From Margaritifera margaritifera (Eukaryota > Mollusca > Bivalvia > Unionida > Margaritiferidae): 64,000 nt of DNA. Location of the stretch: assembly GCA_029931535.1 (NCBI GenBank), contig JAQPZY010001471.1:2974501-3038500 (forward strand), given 5' to 3'. How positions within the stretch are numbered: the first letter of the stretch is position 1; every line of letters begins with the position of its first letter. The notes beneath the pieces were generated by a model, which did no database searches, had not been told where the DNA came from, and was given only the letters and a program-made list of their open reading frames with translations. Shown here piece after piece: positions 36,061 to 47,763 of this stretch. The translations under genes and the position numbers were made by a program.

Positions 36061-36222
36061 TAAATATTCCTTTTAATATCCCTGAGGTAGATTTCTTGTC
36101 TTTTCCTTTTTTCCCTTTCCGCTTTCCATGTGAATCATCTGTGTTTTCACTGCTTAGAGAGGACCTGGCAGAGTTTTGTTCCCTTGAAAAGGCAGATCCA
36201 TTCTCACTACTTTCCTCCTCCA
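36060..36222 (-). CDS. PARD3: Par-3 exon, Ser-rich linker and KGIF basic motif
   Basis: A 163-nt exon; acceptor TATACTCTTTTCAG, donor ATTTAG|GTATGG; enters in phase 1, leaves in phase 2. It encodes a Val split at the upstream junction, EEESSENGSAFSREQNSARS, SLSSENTDDSHGKRKGKKGK and DKKSTSGILKGIF. The METxEEExxES transition and the Lys-rich run leading to LKGxxFRFGK reproduce the order seen in vertebrate PARD3 (METLEE..., KKDK..., MLKGLGDMFRFGK). The Lys/Arg cluster is the most basic part of the protein. The donor is embedded in, or the source of, the adjacent minisatellite. Confidence 0.92.
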
Positions 36223-36594
36223 CTGAAAAGAGTATAACAAATTTATCACAAATACTATGTAAATAAAGTAACTTTTATAAATCAAAACAGTGATGTGCTA
36301 AAATAGTAGTTATTCCTGTACTGACAGAGATCTGCTTTACAACTTTTTCGACAATCATTTTTAAACCAGCCCCTGATGTAAAATAAGTTAGGAGAAAAAG
36401 AAAAAGATGAGCTCATTGCTTAGAACTTCAATGTCTGATCCTAAATTTGAGATCATTAGTCATGTACAGAAACTGTAGAAGTGTGACCAGGTTTCCTGAG
36501 TGATGTGTGGGTCATAGTCAGACCAATTGTTTTATAAGATAAGATGAAACCATTGTCTATCAATATTTATGACTTTTGTATATATATTCGAAAA

Positions 36595-36890
36595 TATATT
36601 TACTGTGTGTACTGTATATATTTTCAATATATTTACTGTGTATTGTATATATTTGCAATATATTTATTGTGTGTACTGTATATATTTGCAATATATTTAC
36701 TGTGTATTGTATATATTTGCAATATATGTATATATTTTCAATATATTTACTGTGTTGTATATATCTGCAATATATTTATTGTGTGTTCTGTACATATTTG
36801 TAATATATACTGTATATATTATGTGTACTGTATATATTTGCAATATATTTACTGTGTACTATATATATTTGCAATATATATATAGAGGAT
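36595..36890. repeat. ~30-bp minisatellite, minor block
   Basis: The unit is TATATTTGCAATATATTTAC with TGTGTACTG, about 9 copies. The same unit forms the major block at 37598-38640. Confidence 0.9.
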
Positions 36891-37045
36891 ATTTGCTTGA
36901 AACGAATGAATAACAGATATATTTTATTGAGTGGGTGAAAAACTCAGTATTTTCATAAGTAGCAAAGCCACAAGTGAAAATACTTAAGTTTTTCACCCAC
37001 GAGATGAAATATATCCGTTATTCACTTGGAGCAAGCAATTTTTAT
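36890..37045. mobile_element. foldback (hairpin) element
   Basis: The left arm GAATAACAGATATATTTTAT...GTGGGTGAAAAACT...AGTATTTTCA is mirrored by the right arm TGAAAATACT...AGTTTTTCACCCAC...ATATATCCGTTATTCACTTG, giving arms of about 60 bp around a short loop (AAGTAGCAAAGCCACAAG). It looks like a foldback/MITE insertion between the two blocks of the 30-bp array. Confidence 0.75.
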
Positions 37046-37304
37046 TTTATGCTCAAGCGTATTGTCTAGCAATTTGTATAAAACACTGAAGTAGCTGATT
37101 CTTACTGTACCCGCTTGATAATGTCAGTGGTTTACCGTTTATGTTATGCTCTGTTTTGTGTATATTTGCACATCAAATATCAGTAGTTACATAATGCTCC
37201 TTCCCAATTTGAGGTAAAACTGCAGATAAAAACAAAATGAAAAAAAAATAAAAATTGCCGATTGCTGGATTTTAACCCAGTTCGTTTGGATGTGAGGTGG
37301 CCAT

Positions 37305-37542
37305 ATTTACCTTCACACCACGCAAGTGTCTTACAAAAGTTTGAAATTTCTTAGTCATAATGTTATCAATGTCTATTGACATCCAGTGAAAAAATATATT
37401 TTTTCACTCCAGTGAAATTTCAATTTACCTTCACACAACGCAAGCGTCTTACAAAAGTTTGAAATTTCTTAGTCATAATGTTATCAATGTCTATTGACAT
37501 CCAGTGAAAAAATATATTTTTTCACTCCAGTGAAATTTCAAA
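37305..37542. repeat. 118-bp tandem duplication containing a palindrome
   Basis: The segment TTACCTTCACACCACGCAAG...CCAGTGAAATTTCA occurs twice in direct tandem with only a few differences. Each copy carries the palindrome AGTGAAAAAATATATTTTTT followed by CACT. Confidence 0.9.
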
Positions 37543-37597
37543 ATTCTTTCACTTGGAAAATTCAGTAATTCACTGCCTAGCATAAAATAAATAATGC

Positions 37598-38640
37598 ATA
37601 TTGTATATATTTGCAATATATTTACTGTGTACTGAATATATGTGCAATATATGTCCTGTGTATTGTATATATTTGCAATATATTTACTGTATGTACTGTA
37701 TTTATTTGCAATACATTTACTGTGTACTGCATATATGTGCAATATATTTAGTGTAATATATATATCTGCAATATATTTACTGTGTGTACTGTATATACTT
37801 GCAATATATTTACTGTGTACTGTATATATTTGCAATATATTTACTGTGTATTGTATATATTTACAATATATTTACTGTGTACTGTATATATTTGCAATAT
37901 ATTTACTGTGTGTACTGTATACATTTGCAATATATTTACTGTGTACTGTATATATTTGCAATATATTTACTGTGTGTACTGTATACATTTGCAATATATT
38001 TACTGTGTACTATATATATTTACAATATATTTACTGTGTACTGTATATATTTGCAATATATTTACTGTGTATTGTATTTGCAATATATTTACTGTGTACT
38101 ATATATATTTACAATATATTTACTGTGTACTGTATATATTTGCAATATATTTACTGTGTATTGTATTTGCAATATATTTACTGTGTATTGTATATATTTG
38201 CAATATATTTACTGTGTACTGTATATATTTGCAATATATTTACTGTGTACTTCTTTGTATTTGCAATACATTTACTGTTTATTTACTGTGTATTGTATAT
38301 ATTTGCAATATATTTACTGTGTACTGTCTATATTTGCAATATATTTACTGTGTATTTTATATATTTGCAATATATTTACTGTGTAATATATATATATATA
38401 TATATTTGCAATATATTTACTGTGTGTACTGTATATATTTGCAATATATTTACCGTGTACTGTATATATTTGCAATATATTTACTGTGTATTGTATTTGC
38501 AATATATTTACTGTGTATTGTATATATTTGCAATATATTTACTGTGTAATATATATATATTTGCAATATATTTACTGTGTATTGTATTTGCAATATATTT
38601 ACCATGTACTGTATATATTTGCAATAAATTTACTGTGTGT
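37598..38640. repeat. ~30-bp minisatellite, major block
   Basis: About 34 copies of TATATTTGCAATATATTTAC plus TGTGTACTG or TGTGTATTG, with occasional units shortened (GTATTTGCAATATA) or interrupted by TA runs. All three frames are open over long stretches because stop codons are absent from the unit; no coding role is supported. Confidence 0.95.
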
Positions 38641-39111
38641 AATAAACTGCACTGAAGTTGATATTAACATCATGCAAAATTCAAAAGAAGGGAACAATAT
38701 CTTGCATCATCCAAGCATAGAATGTACACCTAAAAAGACTGCTTTTCACATGTCTAATACAAGAGAGCTGGATATGTGTTAAGATCAGCACATTCGTAAA
38801 GGTATTTTCCATATTTGTGGTATAACATATTGTCTAATATATAAAATCTTAAAATATTTTAATTTTTCATACACAATTTATCTATACAATCAGATATTTT
38901 TCATATAAATTATTTTTTTCTTATGAAGGTCTCGCACAAATAATTGAATTCTCTATATATTATTTTATACAAGTTATTTCAAAATTAAAAACAGACAAAA
39001 TCTCCAAAAATTCTTACTGTACCTCTATTGGCAGATTTTTTTAAGACACATAAAATGGCAAACAGAAAATCCTATATAGTGCAGTACTTTAATGAAGTTA
39101 TGACCTTATGA

Positions 39112-39892
39112 AATGGTCCATCATCGAAACTGCTTGTACATATGGTACCAGAAGTGATCCACCGTTAAAACTGCTTGTAAATATGGTACCAGATGTGATC
39201 CATCGTTAAAACTGCTTGTAAATATGGTACCAGAAGTGATCCACCGTTAAAACTGCTTGTAAATATGGTACCAGAAGTGATCCACCGTTAAAACTGCTTG
39301 TAAATATGGTACCAGATGTGATCCACTGTTAAAACTGATTGTAAATATGGTACCAGAAGTGATCCACCGTTAAAACTGCTTGTAAATATGGTACCAGATG
39401 TGATCCACCGTTAAAACTGCTTGTAAATATGGTACCAAATGTGATCCACCATTAAAACTGCTTGTAAATATGGTACCAGATGTGATCCACCATTAAAACT
39501 GCTTGTAAATATGGTACCAGATGTGATCCACCGTTAAAACTGCTTGTAAATATGGTACCAGATGTGATCCACCATTAAAACTGCTTGTAAATATGGTACC
39601 AGAAGTGATCCACCGTTAAAACTGCTTGTAAATATGGTACCAGATGTGATCCACCATTAGAACAGCTTGTAAATATGGTAAAAGAAGTGGTCCACCATTA
39701 AAACTGCTTGTAAATATGGCACCAGAAGTGATCCACCATCAAAACTGCTTGTAAATATGGTACCAGATGTGATCCACCATTAGAACTGCTTGTAAATATG
39801 GTAAAAGAAGTGGTCCACCATTAAAACTGCTTGTAAATATGGCACCAGAAGTGATCCACCATCAAAACTGCTTGTAAATATGGTACCAGAAG
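39112..39892. repeat. 41-bp minisatellite, about 19 copies
   Basis: Unit TACCAGATGTGATCCACCGT then TAAAACTGCTTGTAAATATGG. A higher-order repeat of about 125 bp is visible at 39640-39880, where the variant triplet AAAAGAAGTGGTCC, GCACCAGAAG, CCATCAAAACTG repeats. Confidence 0.93.
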
Positions 39893-40254
39893 TGGGGTTT
39901 TTACACCACACTTTGAACATATCCAAAATCTAACAGTACCAGCACCACAAGTGTAGTGTAAACATCTACATATGAATAACAAAATTTGAAAGCACCCAGT
40001 TTTTTTCTAAGCTTTTTACCACATTATAAAAAAAAATTCGGCACAATGTTCTTTTGGACATGTTACAAAGGCCAGCAGAAAACTGCATTATTTCATTAGT
40101 TGCAGGATACCAAAAAAGTTTACCCATTCCAGTATTAAAGAAGAAGCTGAAAATTATTATCAATAATTTCACTTTGGAAAAGATAATTAGTGCATGAGCA
40201 ATTACAAACAATACAGGAAATACAAATATAACTTAATTGTTAGCCACCTGCATG

Positions 40255-41000
40255 GTAAAGAATTTTAAAATGTGTCAACAGGACACAGATGCCCCTGCCC
40301 CCCCCCCCTTTGCGTCAATTAGTGGTACAAGTAGAAAACAGCAATAATGCTGGCAGAATATATGCATGTATGTATGAACATGCAAATATTTAAAATGGAT
40401 AAAAAATAAATGGCTGCATGACTCTTAAAAAATATCATCAGAGCATGATAACAGAACATAAGCACCTAAAGTCAATAATGTCTGCTCCTGCAAGAATTCT
40501 TACATATACATTTAACATCAAAAATGGGTATAACTCTGTGAAAGAAAATAAAAGCGCGAGAACAATGCCCATGTTCACCTGATGTCAACAATGTCTGCCA
40601 AGTTTCCATGCAATTCATAAAAGGCTGTGGGACTAGTTGCAAGCTAGAATTATAATATACAATATATACATTTAACACTGGCATGGGGCATAACTCTGGA
40701 AAAAAAAACATCCGAGCATGAAAACATAACAATAAAGCCCATGTTGCCCTTATGTTAATAATACTATCAAATTTTCAGGGCAATTCATCAAAAACTGTGG
40801 GACTATTACCACTTACAAGAATTGTCATATACAGTACATGTACTGAACACCAAAAAAAGGGGCATAACTCTGGAGAACTCCATGAAAGAATGACAGAACA
40901 ACATGCGCATGTTGACCTCATGTCAATAATATATGCCAAGTTTCAATATAGTCCATGGAAAAATACGGGAATAGTTGCACACACAAGAATTTTAGGTTAT
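40255..41000. mobile_element. tandem-core element, 'GGGCATAACTCTG' family
   Basis: Modules of about 190 bp contain GGGGCATAACTCTGGA, AACATGCGCATGTTGACC, TCATGTCAATAATATATGCC, AAGTTTC and GGGACTAGTTGC. About four modules are seen. Related modules occur at 62.4-63.5 kb. A C9 tract lies at about 40300. Confidence 0.55.
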
Positions 41001-41004
41001 ATAG

Positions 41005-42030
41005 CATTCCCTCATTATAATGCTGTCCATGGGAGCCATGAAGTATACCATCTTACAGTGAGACAATCTTATAATGAAGTACATGATACAATACTCCCTC
41101 ACTATAATGTTGTATGTGGGAGCCATGGAGTATACCATCTTATAGAGACTGCATTATAATGAAGTACATGATACAGTAGTCCCTCATTATATTGCTGTCT
41201 ATGGGAGCCATGGAATATATCATCTTACAGTGACACCATCTTGTAATGAAGTACATGATACAGTACTACCTCATTATAATGTATGTGGAAGCCATGGAGT
41301 ATACCATCTTATATAGACTGCATAATAATGAAGTACATGATACAGTAGTCCCTCATTACAATGCTGTCTATGGGAGCCATGGAATATACCATCTTACAGT
41401 GAGACCACCTTATAATGAAGTACATGATACAGTACCTCTCATTATAATGCTGTCCATGGGAGCCATGGAGTATACCATCTTACAGTGAGACTACCTTATA
41501 ATGAAGTATATGATACAGTACTCCCTCATTATAATGTATGTGGGAGCCATGGAGTATGCCATCTTACAGTGAGACCATCTTATAATGAAGTGCATGATAC
41601 AGTGCTCCCTCATTATAATGTTGTATGTGGGAGCCATGGAGTATGCCATCTTACAGTGAGACCGTCCTATAATGAAGTGCATGATACAGTGCTCCCTCAT
41701 TATAATGTTGTATGTGGAAGCCATGGAGTATGCCATCTTACAGTGAGACCGTCTTATAATGAAGTGTATGATACAATGCTCCCTCATTATAATGTTGTAT
41801 GTGGGAGCCATGGAGTATGCCATCTTACAGTGAGACCGTCTTATAATGAAGTGCATGATACAGTGCTCCCTCATTATAATGTTGTATGTGGGAGCCATGG
41901 AGTATGCCATCTTACAGTGAGACCGTCTTATAATGAAGTGCATGATAGTGCTCCCTCATTATAATGCTGTCAATGGAAGCCATAGAATATACTGCCTTAC
42001 AGTGAGATAACCTTATAATGAAGGACATTA
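41005..42030. repeat. 87-bp tandem array derived from a CATTATAATG element
   Basis: The unit contains CTCCCTCATTATAATG, TATGTGGGAGCCATGGAGTA, CCATCTTACAGTGAGACC and TTATAATGAAGTGCATGATA then CAGTG. The left part is diverged and of mixed length; the right part (from about 41500) is nearly identical at exactly 87 bp. CATTATAATGAGGGA-type sequence with an inverted CTTATAATGAAG resembles TIR ends of a mariner-type MITE, so the array may be a tandem expansion of one element. Confidence 0.9.
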
Positions 42031-42034
42031 TACA

Positions 42035-42150
<116 letters not shown>

Positions 42151-42606
42151 GCTGGACAGACACTAAGCCTAATGCAATATGTCCATGCCATATTCATGAC
42201 ATGGCATAAAAAGCAACAAGTTTGATTATTTTGAAACCAATCCCAACTGTTTGGGAAATTTTTTTATACTTGTCAAAGACCTTGAAAGGAAAACACTTTG
42301 TGAAGTTTATTCAAAAGAAATATAAGACGTCATTCGTAATTCGCTAACAATTTCAAAAGTGACATTTTCTTGTATTTTGTTATTTTGTCTTGTTTCATAT
42401 ATGACTGATATGACTGGTAAGTCAGTTTACTTTGTACAATGTCAATCCTTGTTTTGCATGAAGCTAAATTCTCAATCATTACAAGACACACAGTCATCCA
42501 CAAAACAATCATTACGAACAGAAAGAATCAAGACTTCATAATAAATTGTAACTTTTCCAATCAAGATTAAAATCTGAAAGTTCATGAATCTCGATAAAAG
42601 TTTATA

Positions 42607-42695
42607 CATTCAAACCTGTCATAGGCAAACACCTCTGGGAAGTGAGAAAACTAACCTCAGAAGATGATTGTTGAAGACAGGTTTGTAGCTATACC
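42607..42695. mobile_element. short TIR relic, TCAAACCTGTC type
   Basis: CATTCAAACCTGTCATAGGC on the left and GAAGACAGGTTTGTAGC on the right form an inverted pair about 85 bp apart; the ends match the element at 45617-45932. Confidence 0.5.
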
Positions 42696-43602
42696 CAACA
42701 AAACAAGAAAGGTATCACTTTAAACAAATTTAATTTCCTATTTTACATGTGCTTGTCAAAATTATTTGTATTAAGTCTATCAGTATGCATGCTGGTTTTG
42801 TCAATGGTCGAGATGTTTTTGAAACCATTCAGACATAACAAGTACAAATGACGATTATGAATATACGAGTGGATTCATATTCAGCATGCTCATCGTAACT
42901 AGACAAGACTTATCTACATGCGTGATCTGGAAATCATACGCTGTGAGAAGAAAACCCCACTTTGTTAAAATTCAAACTTGATTTTCTTGTCTAAATGATT
43001 AATACAGTGAGATCACTGATCTCAGACCTGGTCTAGTTATGATGCATATGCTTTCCCTGATTATGATTATGATCATATTGCATAATGGTCATTTCTGCCT
43101 CATATGTTTGACTGATATATGTACCAACTGACCTTCAGCAAACATGAGATAACTACGACACCATCGATTTAAATTATCATTTCCAAGAGGCCTCCCCATA
43201 CTTGGACATTTACTTGAGGTGGATACAGAAAAAAGTGTGAATTTGTGCTATATTTAGTATTTTCTATACTTTAACAATCATTGCAAGGCATGCCTTTGCA
43301 GCAAAACTTTCACAATTTGGGTAGGGAAATGTATTTAAGTTAATGACAAAAACAATTTTTCAAAACAAATTTGCATATAAAACTCATTAGAGACTGTGGT
43401 TAATGGTTATATATGAAGTGCATGTGACTCACATGTAGACTGTTTGGCAGTTTATTGAGATATCTTCAGACTTCAATGCTTATCAACATAATGAGAATCC
43501 TTGTAAAAATAATTATTTAACAAAATATTTAAAACGATAAACTGTGTCAGTTGGTAAGAGCAAGACCAATCAACATTTGTACTATACAAACAATGCATAA
43601 AC
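42696..43602. other. no feature recognised
   Basis: AT-rich intron sequence. Confidence 0.5.
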
Positions 43603-43726
43603 AGAATTCATCGCTGACGGTGTTATTTTTATAGATTCCTATTATGTTTTTCTAATCACCACTAAGAATTCATCGCTGACGGTGTTATTTTTATAGATTC
43701 CTATTATGTTTTTCTAATCACCACTA
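43603..43726. repeat. perfect 62-bp tandem duplication
   Basis: Two identical copies starting AGAATTCATCGCTGACGG and ending TTTCTAATCACCACTA; identity implies a very recent event. Confidence 0.97.
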
Positions 43727-44003
43727 GGAACAGATGACTTTTCAAAAACTGAAAGCTTATGGATGTTACATTCTTAATTTTATTACATATATTAAAAAAT
43801 ACTTTACAAATAGCTGGTGTGTATTATGGCACTTGTTACAACTTGACAAGGAAAATAAGAGGTGTCAGATTTACACATAACTGCATGCATCAAAATACAA
43901 ACTTTGAGAGTCTGGGTTTTCAAAATTATATTTTAATCTAAATTTTTTAAAAGCTTGCGTTAGACACAACTAAACAAAATACTTTTGACAAAAATTAAAA
44001 TTT

Positions 44004-44390
44004 TTAGTCACTGTCTTTATGATAAAAGCATTGTGTGACTGCATCAATCAGCTCATCTAAAGATGGTATTTCCCCAAAATAAATCCAGATTTTAAAAAAA
44101 AAAAAAAGCAACAAAGATTTGAAGTGGATAATGTTCTCAGTATCTCTTAACGACAAAAATCCGAGTAACTGGTTTCTAAATCCATCCCGAGCCAATTTTC
44201 TGCATTGTCTGATTATCATTCTAACACTGTTCCATTTGCTAGATAGTGGAAAATGTCTGGAATCTCCAGGTATTGTTGATATTATGCTATATCCACTCCC
44301 TATGGCCCAAGCATGCTCCGCACTGAATGGTCAATCACCTTGTCAATCTCTAGCTTGCCGAAGGGTTAATTGAAAAATCAACAAGCAAAC
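44004..44390 (-). pseudogene. possible degenerate coding fragment, unrecognised
   Basis: On the - strand the stretch reads piecewise like protein: GKLEIDKVIDHSVRSMLGP, then after in-frame stops IIRQCRKLARDGFRNQLLGF, and after an A/T homopolymer IPSLDELIDAVTQCF. Composition is less AT-biased than neighbouring intron DNA, and the pieces lie in compatible order but are broken by stops and a homopolymer run. I do not recognise the family; a decayed transposon or retrogene is possible, and chance is not excluded. Confidence 0.25.
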
Positions 44391-45616
44391 CAAAGGGGAA
44401 ATTAAACAATTTTGACAAGCAAATGCAAAAATTTAATATGAAATTTTGAATATTTTTAATTAATGCCTTTATTTTTCTGTCAAATATACAATACAGAAGT
44501 GTACAAGGGCTTGAAAAAAATGGCTGTTTAAGATGAGTGATTGCTTAATACTTCATGGCAGTTCTGACTTGTGTCAAGCAATGGTACACATATATGTAAA
44601 AATGAAATTAGAAATGTTTACTATCTAGACAAGATGCAGCTGTTAATATCTCATGCACAACAGATTAAAAAATACATTATGTTGCCTTTACAGACAAAAC
44701 ATTTGTGTTAAACATAAGAGTTCAACAAGTGTACTCATGATTATATACAAGTGCATTACAATAAAATTATATGCAATTTATAACAAAATATTGTGAGAAA
44801 CGTGTAACCATAAATACTTCTTTTCTTTCTTGAAGAAGTCAAATAAACATGACCAATTAATACAACTAATTAGAGACCTAATATTGTTGTATTCTGTGTC
44901 AAGGGAAAAGGGTCCTCGAACTATCATTAAACGACTGAAAAATGGTCCACAACCAGATTGAGTGTCTAGTTGAAATTAAGAACATATTATCTTGCCTGTA
45001 AATGTTACTCTATGTGACCTTGATCTTTGACCTTTGACCTGCAGTCAGATATATTCCATGTCTACTTTTTGAACAAATTTAAATTATGAAAGCAAACAGA
45101 AAACATTTTATTTTTAAAAAATCTTTACATAAAGTGACTCAGAGCAGATGGTAGATAATGGATATATGGACAATACTGTGTCCATTGTGTCTACTTAGAG
45201 TGATATTAACTTATGGATAAATTTGATAAGTATGGGTCAGTGTATTTGTAAAAGGATCTTGTTATATGTCAGTTATGTACCACTATTTCATGCAATTTAT
45301 GGTAGTAAACTACAATAACTACAGGGGACCATTCACAATACAGAATATTTACAGACAACTTAATAGAAAAAGTAAAAACTTGATGGGAAAAAAAACTATT
45401 TCCATACCATTTCGTCCCTTTTGTGTAATTTTGCCTTGAGTATCTAGATAATCAAGAGTTAGAGTTAGCATGACCATGACCCAATTCAAGTTTTAATCCT
45501 GCTTATATATGGTGCAAAAGGAAAACTTTTTGAAAGGAATCATTGAATGAGCAGGTAGATTATATGTAACTAAGTCAATTATACGTAAGATAAATTAGAT
45601 GTAACTAAGAAAGAAA
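44391..45616. other. no clear feature
   Basis: AT-rich intron DNA; one TGACCTTGATCTTTGACCTT string near 45017 belongs to the dispersed TGACCTTGACC module type. Confidence 0.5.
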
Positions 45617-45932
45617 TACAGTCAAACCTGTATATCATGATCACTCACGGGACCAGACAAAAGTGGTCTTTATACATAGTTGGTCTTTATGTAAGGTGAG
45701 AGTCATGTAGATGGATATGAAAGAAATGATAAAGCAAACATAGACAGATAGATCAACAGGTAGAATGAAAGAAAGAAAGAAAAAAGATAAAAAGACCGCA
45801 ATTAAAGCATAAACCAGACATTAACTGCAAGTAAATTACGATCACCAATCACTATATGCAGCAGCATTTTTAAGGGAACTAAAACAAGGCGGTTGCTTTG
45901 CGCAGGCAGTCACTAGATCAGGTTTGACTGTA
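45617..45932. mobile_element. mariner-type MITE with perfect 14-bp ends
   Basis: TACAGTCAAACCTG at 45617-45630 is the exact inverse of CAGGTTTGACTGTA at 45919-45932, so TIRs CAGTCAAACCTG are flanked by TA on both sides. The interior has no ORF and contains GAAAGAAAGAAAG and TGGTCTTTATA repeats. The TA target and CAGTCAAACC ends fit non-autonomous Tc1/mariner-like elements. Confidence 0.8.
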
Positions 45933-46239
45933 CTCTATTATTTTGTTGAGCTAAAAAAGAAACAGAATTTTTTTTCTCGAATGAACAGAGAGCTTTCATA
46001 CCCTGTCTAACAAACTGTGCATGTTTTCTCTTTTTTGAATAAAATGTGGTGCATAAAGTTGATAGAAGCATGGAATAATATAATTCAACTAGTATAACAA
46101 GATCCATGACCATACCCATGTTATCCCATGTTATATCATGGACTGTGTTAAAAAGATAAATACCTGCTTGCAATGCTGCAATTTAAAATAATCCCAAAGA
46201 AAGTCAACATAAGGAATTATGTAAACAAAAAGGCTAGTG

Positions 46240-46640
46240 CCTGCATTTCAAGGTCTTGATCAAAGCATTGCTGTAAAACAAGTGACCTTGACCCCAAGGT
46301 TGAAACATTGAGTGAGCATATCAGCAAATGAATTGTCTTAGCTTTATAATGATTCATTCATTCAGATTATGAAGAAACCCATCAAGGGGTTTAGGAAATA
46401 TAAACAGATAATAAAAAACTTAAAACCAAAACCTTAACACAAATTTTCTATGACTGTGACCTTGACCTCAAGGTCAAAGGGGCAAGTGAGCACTTCACAG
46501 AATTAACTGCTTTACATTCATAATGATTCAACCCAAGTATGAAGAAAATCCATGAATGGGTTTAGCAAATGTATGCAAATGAATAACTTTAACCAAAACC
46601 TTAACTGCTGACAATGACAGAAAAGTGACTGCTATGTTGT
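46240..46640. repeat. two ~180-bp modules of the TGACCTTGACC type
   Basis: GTGACCTTGACCCCAAGGTT and GTGACCTTGACCTCAAGGTC head two modules sharing GAGCA, AATGATTCA and TATGAAGAAA-CCAT segments. Confidence 0.6.
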
Positions 46641-46845
46641 GCTTTACGCTAATGTGGGCTCAACAAAAATTGCAACTCTGAAAACAGGTATTTACCTAGT
46701 GAAAAAGATATATACCCCTCTTTAAGTCAATATTTTGATTCTAACATGAAATATTACCAAAATTCTGCTTGTTTAGACTGACACAACTTTGTTGACCTAG
46801 TACCACAGTATGCAATTGTCTTGCTCAACCATTAACTGTACTTCT

Positions 46846-47304
46846 GTGATGATATAGCAATGTTACATCCTTGTAAGTGTTACTGTGATGATATAGCAAT
46901 GTTAAATTCTGTGATGATATAGCAATGTTACATCTTTGTAAGTGTTACTGTGATGATATAGCAATGTTACATCCTTGTAAGTGTTACTGTGATGATATAG
47001 CAATGTTACATCCTTGTAAGTGTTACTGTGATGATATAGCAATGTTACATCCTTGTAAGTGTTACTGTGATGATATAGCAATGTTACATCCTTGTAAGTG
47101 TTACTGTGATGATATAGCAATGTTACATCCTTGTAAGTGTTACTGTGATGATATAGCAATGTTAAATTCCGTGTTGATATAGCAATGTTAAATTCTGTGT
47201 TGATATAGCAATGTTACATCCTTGTAAGTGTTACTGTGATGATATAGCAATGTTAAATTCTGTGTTGATATAGCAATGTTACATCCTTGTAAGAGTTACT
47301 GTTG
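46846..47304. repeat. 39-bp minisatellite with short-unit variants
   Basis: The unit TGATGATATAGCAATGTTAC plus ATCCTTGTAAGTGTTACTG is repeated about eight times. Shorter units ending TTAAATTCTGTG occur at both edges. The 39-bp period leaves frames open on both strands. Confidence 0.95.
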
Positions 47305-47529
47305 GTGACACATGCTTTCAAAGCGGTATCTATTGTGCAAGATAATATCTCTTTTTTCTCCATTGGTTGCAATGAGATGAAAATGGTTCATGTTGGAATA
47401 TGCAATATAAATTGTTAGATCTGAACATAAATGAAGATTTAAGCTGTTGAACTAATCCTAATTACATTCCTTAAAGGCGTTATTTTTTCAATACTTAGCC
47501 ATCCTAAGCTCTGTATCGTGATGACATAC

Positions 47530-47763
47530 CAGTTTCCATGTTTGATTCCATTGGTGGGACTGGGTCATATGACCTATCCACTGCTGCGCGAAAACTTTCA
47601 TTGCAACCACGACCACGTGTCATCCGAGTCATGTGGGGGCTTGGTGGAGAAGATTCATCCTCCTCCATGCTCTGACTAAGGTCCAAATCATGTGTGGTGG
47701 CCAAATTTTCCAGTGAGCTGAAGCGCTTCAGGTTTGTTGGTGGTGGCGGAGCATGCACGTGAG
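47530..47763 (-). CDS. PARD3: Par-3 exon with SSLENL and RGRGCNESF motifs
   Basis: A 234-nt exon; acceptor AATATCTTTAACAG, donor GAAACTG|GTATGT; phase 1 in and out. It encodes HVHAPPPPTNLKRFSSLENL, ATTHDLDLSQSMEEDESSPP, SPHMTRM and TRGRGCNESFRAAVDRSYD, ending ESNMET. This is the diagnostic exon: RGRGCNESFRAA-D-SYD is nearly identical to vertebrate PARD3, and KRFSSLENL corresponds to the KKSSSLESL segment, which in mammalian Par-3 carries a 14-3-3-binding phosphoserine. Conservation of that regulatory serine here is inferred from the motif. Together with the aPKC site 16 kb upstream it fixes the gene as Par-3, the scaffold of the Par-3/Par-6/aPKC polarity complex. Confidence 0.97.

Noticed and set aside
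37642..38655. 337-residue frame of I/Y/C/L repeats resembling membrane segments
   Set aside because: Product of a 30-bp AT-rich satellite open in all three frames; units vary in length and break the frame freely.
39112..39892. CRISPR-like regularly spaced repeat
   Set aside because: The spacing is head-to-tail with no unique spacers, and the DNA is eukaryotic.
41485..41964. 159-residue frame with 29-residue repeats
   Set aside because: 87-bp array with period divisible by three; the flanking diverged units have stops.
46902..47182. Pair of 85-residue frames on opposite strands
   Set aside because: 39-bp satellite; symmetric openness on both strands is expected from the period.
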